From: Calothrix sp. HK-06
Lineage (GTDB): Bacteria; Cyanobacteriota; Cyanobacteriia; Cyanobacteriales; Nostocaceae
Length of the DNA stretch: 64,000 bases
Assembly: GCF_001904745.1 (NCBI RefSeq)
Contig: NZ_MRCD01000005.1
Span: 124,001-188,000, forward strand
Direction: 5' to 3'
Each line of letters opens with the position of its first letter. Position 1 is the stretch's first letter. A program made the translations under genes and the position numbers. Of this stretch, positions 63,966-64,000 are shown piece by piece. The notes below the pieces were generated by a model. The model did not search any database, had not been told where the DNA came from, and saw nothing but the letters and a program-made list of their open reading frames with translations.

Positions 63966-64000
63966 CTGCCTTACCCCCTAAAAAATATCTATTGCTTGTA

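Noticed and set aside
1-64000. tRNA, rRNA and complete insertion sequences
   Set aside because: No T-loop-like GTTCGAATC pattern with flanking stems, no rRNA segments and no transposase or integrase frame were seen.

Overview
The window reads as chromosome of a filamentous, probably heterocyst-forming cyanobacterium (Nostocales). It carries a phycocyanin operon with rod linkers and bilin lyases, the carboxysome shell protein CcmP, NdhM, NarM, a COP23-domain protein, a PsbP-like protein, an orthocaspase relative, a CHAT-domain protein and many short interspersed repeats of the kind found in Nostocales. Base composition is AT-rich. The usual cyanobacterial palindrome HIP1 (GCGATCGC) was not found by eye. 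The six-base palindrome GGCGCC was counted about 94 times, roughly one per 680 bases.
Layout. 0-11 kb: a Tat-signal orthocaspase-like protein without a catalytic dyad, mtnP, a PAS-GGDEF-EAL protein, a pentapeptide-repeat protein, ccmP divergent from a jelly-roll/AAA+ fusion, a DUF1003 protein and a COP23 protein. 11-19 kb: a minus-strand surface-polysaccharide decoration cluster with a family 2 glycosyltransferase, three hexapeptide acetyltransferases (one with a stop codon, one without the catalytic His) and three membrane acyltransferases. 19-30 kb: a second-type EF-G, an OGFr-domain protein, a methyltransferase, an FAD oxidoreductase, a CAP-domain protein, aspartate aminotransferase, a glycosyltransferase-TPR protein, a PsbP-like protein and a NarL-type regulator. 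30-35 kb: small stress genes (CsbD, GlsB, a glycine-zipper protein), a DCC-family thiol protein and an exported adenosine deaminase.
35-45 kb: a CpcS-type lyase, then cpcB-cpcA-attenuator-rod linker-rod linker-cpcD-cpcE-cpcF, followed by recJ. 45-53 kb: a histidine-kinase remnant, YdcF-like protein, C-terminal processing protease, glycosyltransferase, response regulator, a possible heterocyst regulator, ndhM and a phytase-like esterase. 53-60 kb: a signalling and proteolysis group of a PP2C phosphatase with zinc ribbon, a CHAT-FHA protease, an unknown protein, and an FHA-PrsW intramembrane protease. 60-64 kb: a PfpI-family protein, a repeat-rich scar holding an internal BrxL (BREX) fragment joined tail to tail to the end of an AlbA_2/RecG-like protein, then narM and a PsiE-like protein.
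The best candidates for something not yet described are the PP2C / CHAT-FHA / FHA-PrsW neighbourhood, which links phosphothreonine reading with two kinds of protease, the jelly-roll/AAA+ protein facing ccmP, and the GGCGCC palindrome that seems to take the place of HIP1. No intact mobile element, CRISPR array, tRNA or rRNA gene was seen. Several gene remnants (response regulator, histidine kinase, acetyltransferase, BrxL, nucleotidyltransferase) show ongoing decay between working genes.
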